23,642 nucleotides of DNA from positions 1-23,642 of the forward strand of contig JBDSDZ010000086.1 of assembly GCA_039920345.1 (NCBI GenBank). The letters run 5' to 3'. A model generated the notes under the pieces. That model was not told the DNA's origin. It saw only the letters and a program-made list of their open reading frames with translations, and ran no database searches. A program made the translations under genes and the position numbers. The stretch is from Croceibacterium_A sp039920345 (GTDB lineage: Bacteria > Pseudomonadota > Alphaproteobacteria > Sphingomonadales > Sphingomonadaceae). This document shows positions 22,923-23,642 of this stretch, in pieces (the stretch's first letter is position 1; every line of letters begins with the position of its first letter).

Positions 22923-23009
22923 TGGTGCGGTCGAGAAGACTCGAACTTCCACGGGCTTTCGCCCACAACGACCTCAACGTTGCGCGTCTACCAATTCCGC
23001 CACGACCGC
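22923..23009 (-). tRNA. tRNA-Leu(GAG)
   Basis: An 87-nt class II tRNA with CCA encoded at 22925-22923. The 5' and 3' acceptor arms GCGGTCG (23009-23003) and CGACCGC (22933-22927) pair fully, with discriminator A at 22926. The D arm contains GGAATTGGTAGACGC. The anticodon arm is CAACG-TTGAGGT-CGTTG, anticodon GAG, reading CUC/CUU leucine codons. A variable arm GGGCGAAAGCCC and a T arm with GTTCGAGTC follow. The long variable arm and loop TTGAGGT identify leucine. Confidence 0.97.
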
Positions 23010-23055
23010 ACATCGACAAGGGCGTGAAGCACGGCCCCCGGCTGGTAGGTGCGCG

Positions 23056-23084
23056 CCCTTAGCAAAGCGGTCATACCCCTGCAA
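23056..23084 (-). promoter_or_regulatory. Candidate promoter of tRNA-Leu
   Basis: On the minus strand TTGCAG (23084-23079) is followed after 17 bp by TAAGGG (23061-23056). This would give a leader of about 40 nt before the tRNA. Spacing is ideal; the -10 match is moderate. Confidence 0.4.
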
Positions 23085-23167
23085 GCGCGCGCGGCGTAAC
23101 AATCTGCGCCAGAGGTCGTGCCATCCGTGAACATACCTAAGGGGGCGTTTGCAAGTTTGGTAAAGTT

Positions 23168-23186
23168 GGCGGTAATAATCTCCGCC
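23168..23186 (+). promoter_or_regulatory. Inverted repeat/-10 region just before the small secreted protein
   Basis: GGCGG (23168-23172) and CCGCC (23182-23186) flank TAATAATCT. The dyad brackets the candidate -10 box and ends 1 bp before the ATG at 23188, so it could be an operator for a repressor. Confidence 0.35.
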
Positions 23187-23187
23187 C

Positions 23188-23418
23188 ATGGTTGCTCCTG
23201 CCCTCTACCTGCTTGCGGCACTGCCCGCCGTTGCTGCAACCGCGCCGGCGCACGGCGTGGACCTAGTGAGCGCACAAGTTGCCGTTGAAATTCTTCGCCC
23301 CGTAATCGTGCGGCAGGCGCGCGGCGCGGTCGAGGGTGGGCTTGAAAATGACGATGCCGACACGGCGCAGCACCAGGTCACCCGCCGCAAAGGACTGGTC
23401 CTGATCGAATTTCAGTAA
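23188..23418 (+). CDS. Small predicted secreted protein, unknown function
   Basis: 76 residues. A signal-peptide-like N-terminus of about 22 residues (hydrophobic, Ala/Leu-rich, ending PAHG) is followed by about 54 residues with a strand-like V-A-V-E-I-L-R-P-V segment, an acidic middle and QVTRRKGLVLIEFQ at the end. The pattern of variable acidic middle between regular strands looks like a real small exported protein, and I have an impression of similar small genes in sphingomonads, but I cannot name a family. No clear ribosome-binding site precedes the ATG. TTGCAA (23149-23154) and TAATAA (23173-23178) with an 18-bp spacer would start the transcript almost at the ATG, which suggests a leaderless mRNA. 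It converges on the next gene with 5 bp between stops. Confidence 0.55.
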   Translation: MVAPALYLLAALPAVAATAPAHGVDLVSAQVAVEILRPVIVRQARGAVEGGLENDDADTAQHQVTRRKGLVLIEFQ

Positions 23419-23423
23419 ACGGT

Positions 23424-23642
23424 TTAGTAGCTCGGCTTCCAGCCGATTTCGGCGAATTTGGCCGAGCGCGGTACATCGGTCACCGCTTCGTTGACCGTGA
23501 CCGTTTCGCCCGGCGCAAGGCTGCGCTTGGGCGGCTGCACTTCCCAGCTATAGACAATCCGGTCACGCGCATCGCGCAGCACGATCAGGATCGGCGGCAC
23601 GCTCCGGGTCGCCGCACCGGTATTGGTAATCGAGCCGCTGGC
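23424..23642 (-). CDS. DUF3426/MJ0042-type protein, C-terminal fragment (cut by window edge)
   Basis: The last 72 codons of a minus-strand gene whose start lies beyond base 23642; stop TAA at 23426-23424. The translation contains ITNTGAATRSVPPILIVLRD, then YSWEVQPPK, LAPGETVTVNEAVTDVPRSA and ends EIGWKPSY. This immunoglobulin-like segment, with paired small-residue strands, R-x-V-P-x-I/L and L-x-P-G-E, matches the C-terminal domain of sphingomonad MJ0042-type zinc-finger/DUF3426 membrane proteins, which often lie near ftsE/ftsX. Only the C-terminal domain can be judged here; the zinc finger and membrane segment would be outside the window. It is probably a core-genome gene. Confidence 0.7.
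   Translation of the reverse strand, partial: ASGSITNTGAATRSVPPILIVLRDARDRIVYSWEVQPPKRSLAPGETVTVNEAVTDVPRSAKFAEIGWKPSY

Noticed and set aside
22974..23189. 71-codon minus-strand frame containing AELVDAQR-like peptide
   Set aside because: It reads through the 5' half of the tRNA-Leu gene; this peptide pattern is a well-known translation artefact of tRNA-Leu genes.

Overview
The window looks like a chromosomal catabolic region from an alphaproteobacterium of the Sphingomonadales (Sphingomonas/Novosphingobium/Sphingobium-like). This assignment is inferred from high G+C, three TonB-dependent receptors (TBDRs) each heading a catabolic operon, the protein types present, and a DUF3426-like protein at the right edge. 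I see no transposase, integrase, phage gene or CRISPR array.

Region A (1-7814) is a divergon. A LysR regulator (6876-7814, +) faces a minus-strand operon: TBDR, IlvD/Edd-family Fe-S dehydratase, aconitase-X large and small subunits, and an FAD-dependent oxidoreductase cut by the left edge. All genes after the TBDR are coupled by short gaps or overlaps. Two dehydratases plus a flavin oxidoreductase behind a receptor suggest uptake and breakdown of a hydroxylated acid. The substrate cannot be read from the sequence.

Region B (7942-20947) is a second divergon around a 236-bp AT-rich control region (13781-14016). Leftward runs TBDR, secreted protein with a GHS-x-GxWEGDTLVVDT-type motif, DUF6152 protein, second DUF6152 protein, second WEGDTLVVDT-type protein, and an IclR regulator. 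Rightward runs TBDR, TauD/TfdA Fe(II)/2-oxoglutarate dioxygenase, thiamine-diphosphate enzyme, MFS transporter and DUF3237 protein. A CocE/NonD-type alpha/beta hydrolase (20934-22619, -) converges on this operon and overlaps its end by 14 bp. The control region holds four 15-bp TTC-N9-GAA-type dyads in two pairs. Each pair has 21-bp spacing and lies next to an outward-facing TTGACA. The simplest reading is one regulator, probably the IclR protein, switching both arms on together.

Region C (22620-23642) looks like core genome: a gene-free stretch, tRNA-Leu(GAG), a small predicted secreted protein, and the C-terminus of a DUF3426/MJ0042-type protein. The tRNA 3' end faces the catabolic block, so it may mark the accessory/core boundary.

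The least described part is the secreted WEGDTLVVDT/DUF6152 cassette. Both DUF6152 proteins are predicted to begin with His-His after signal-peptide cleavage and share a further Asn-Pro-His motif, which would suit a metal site.
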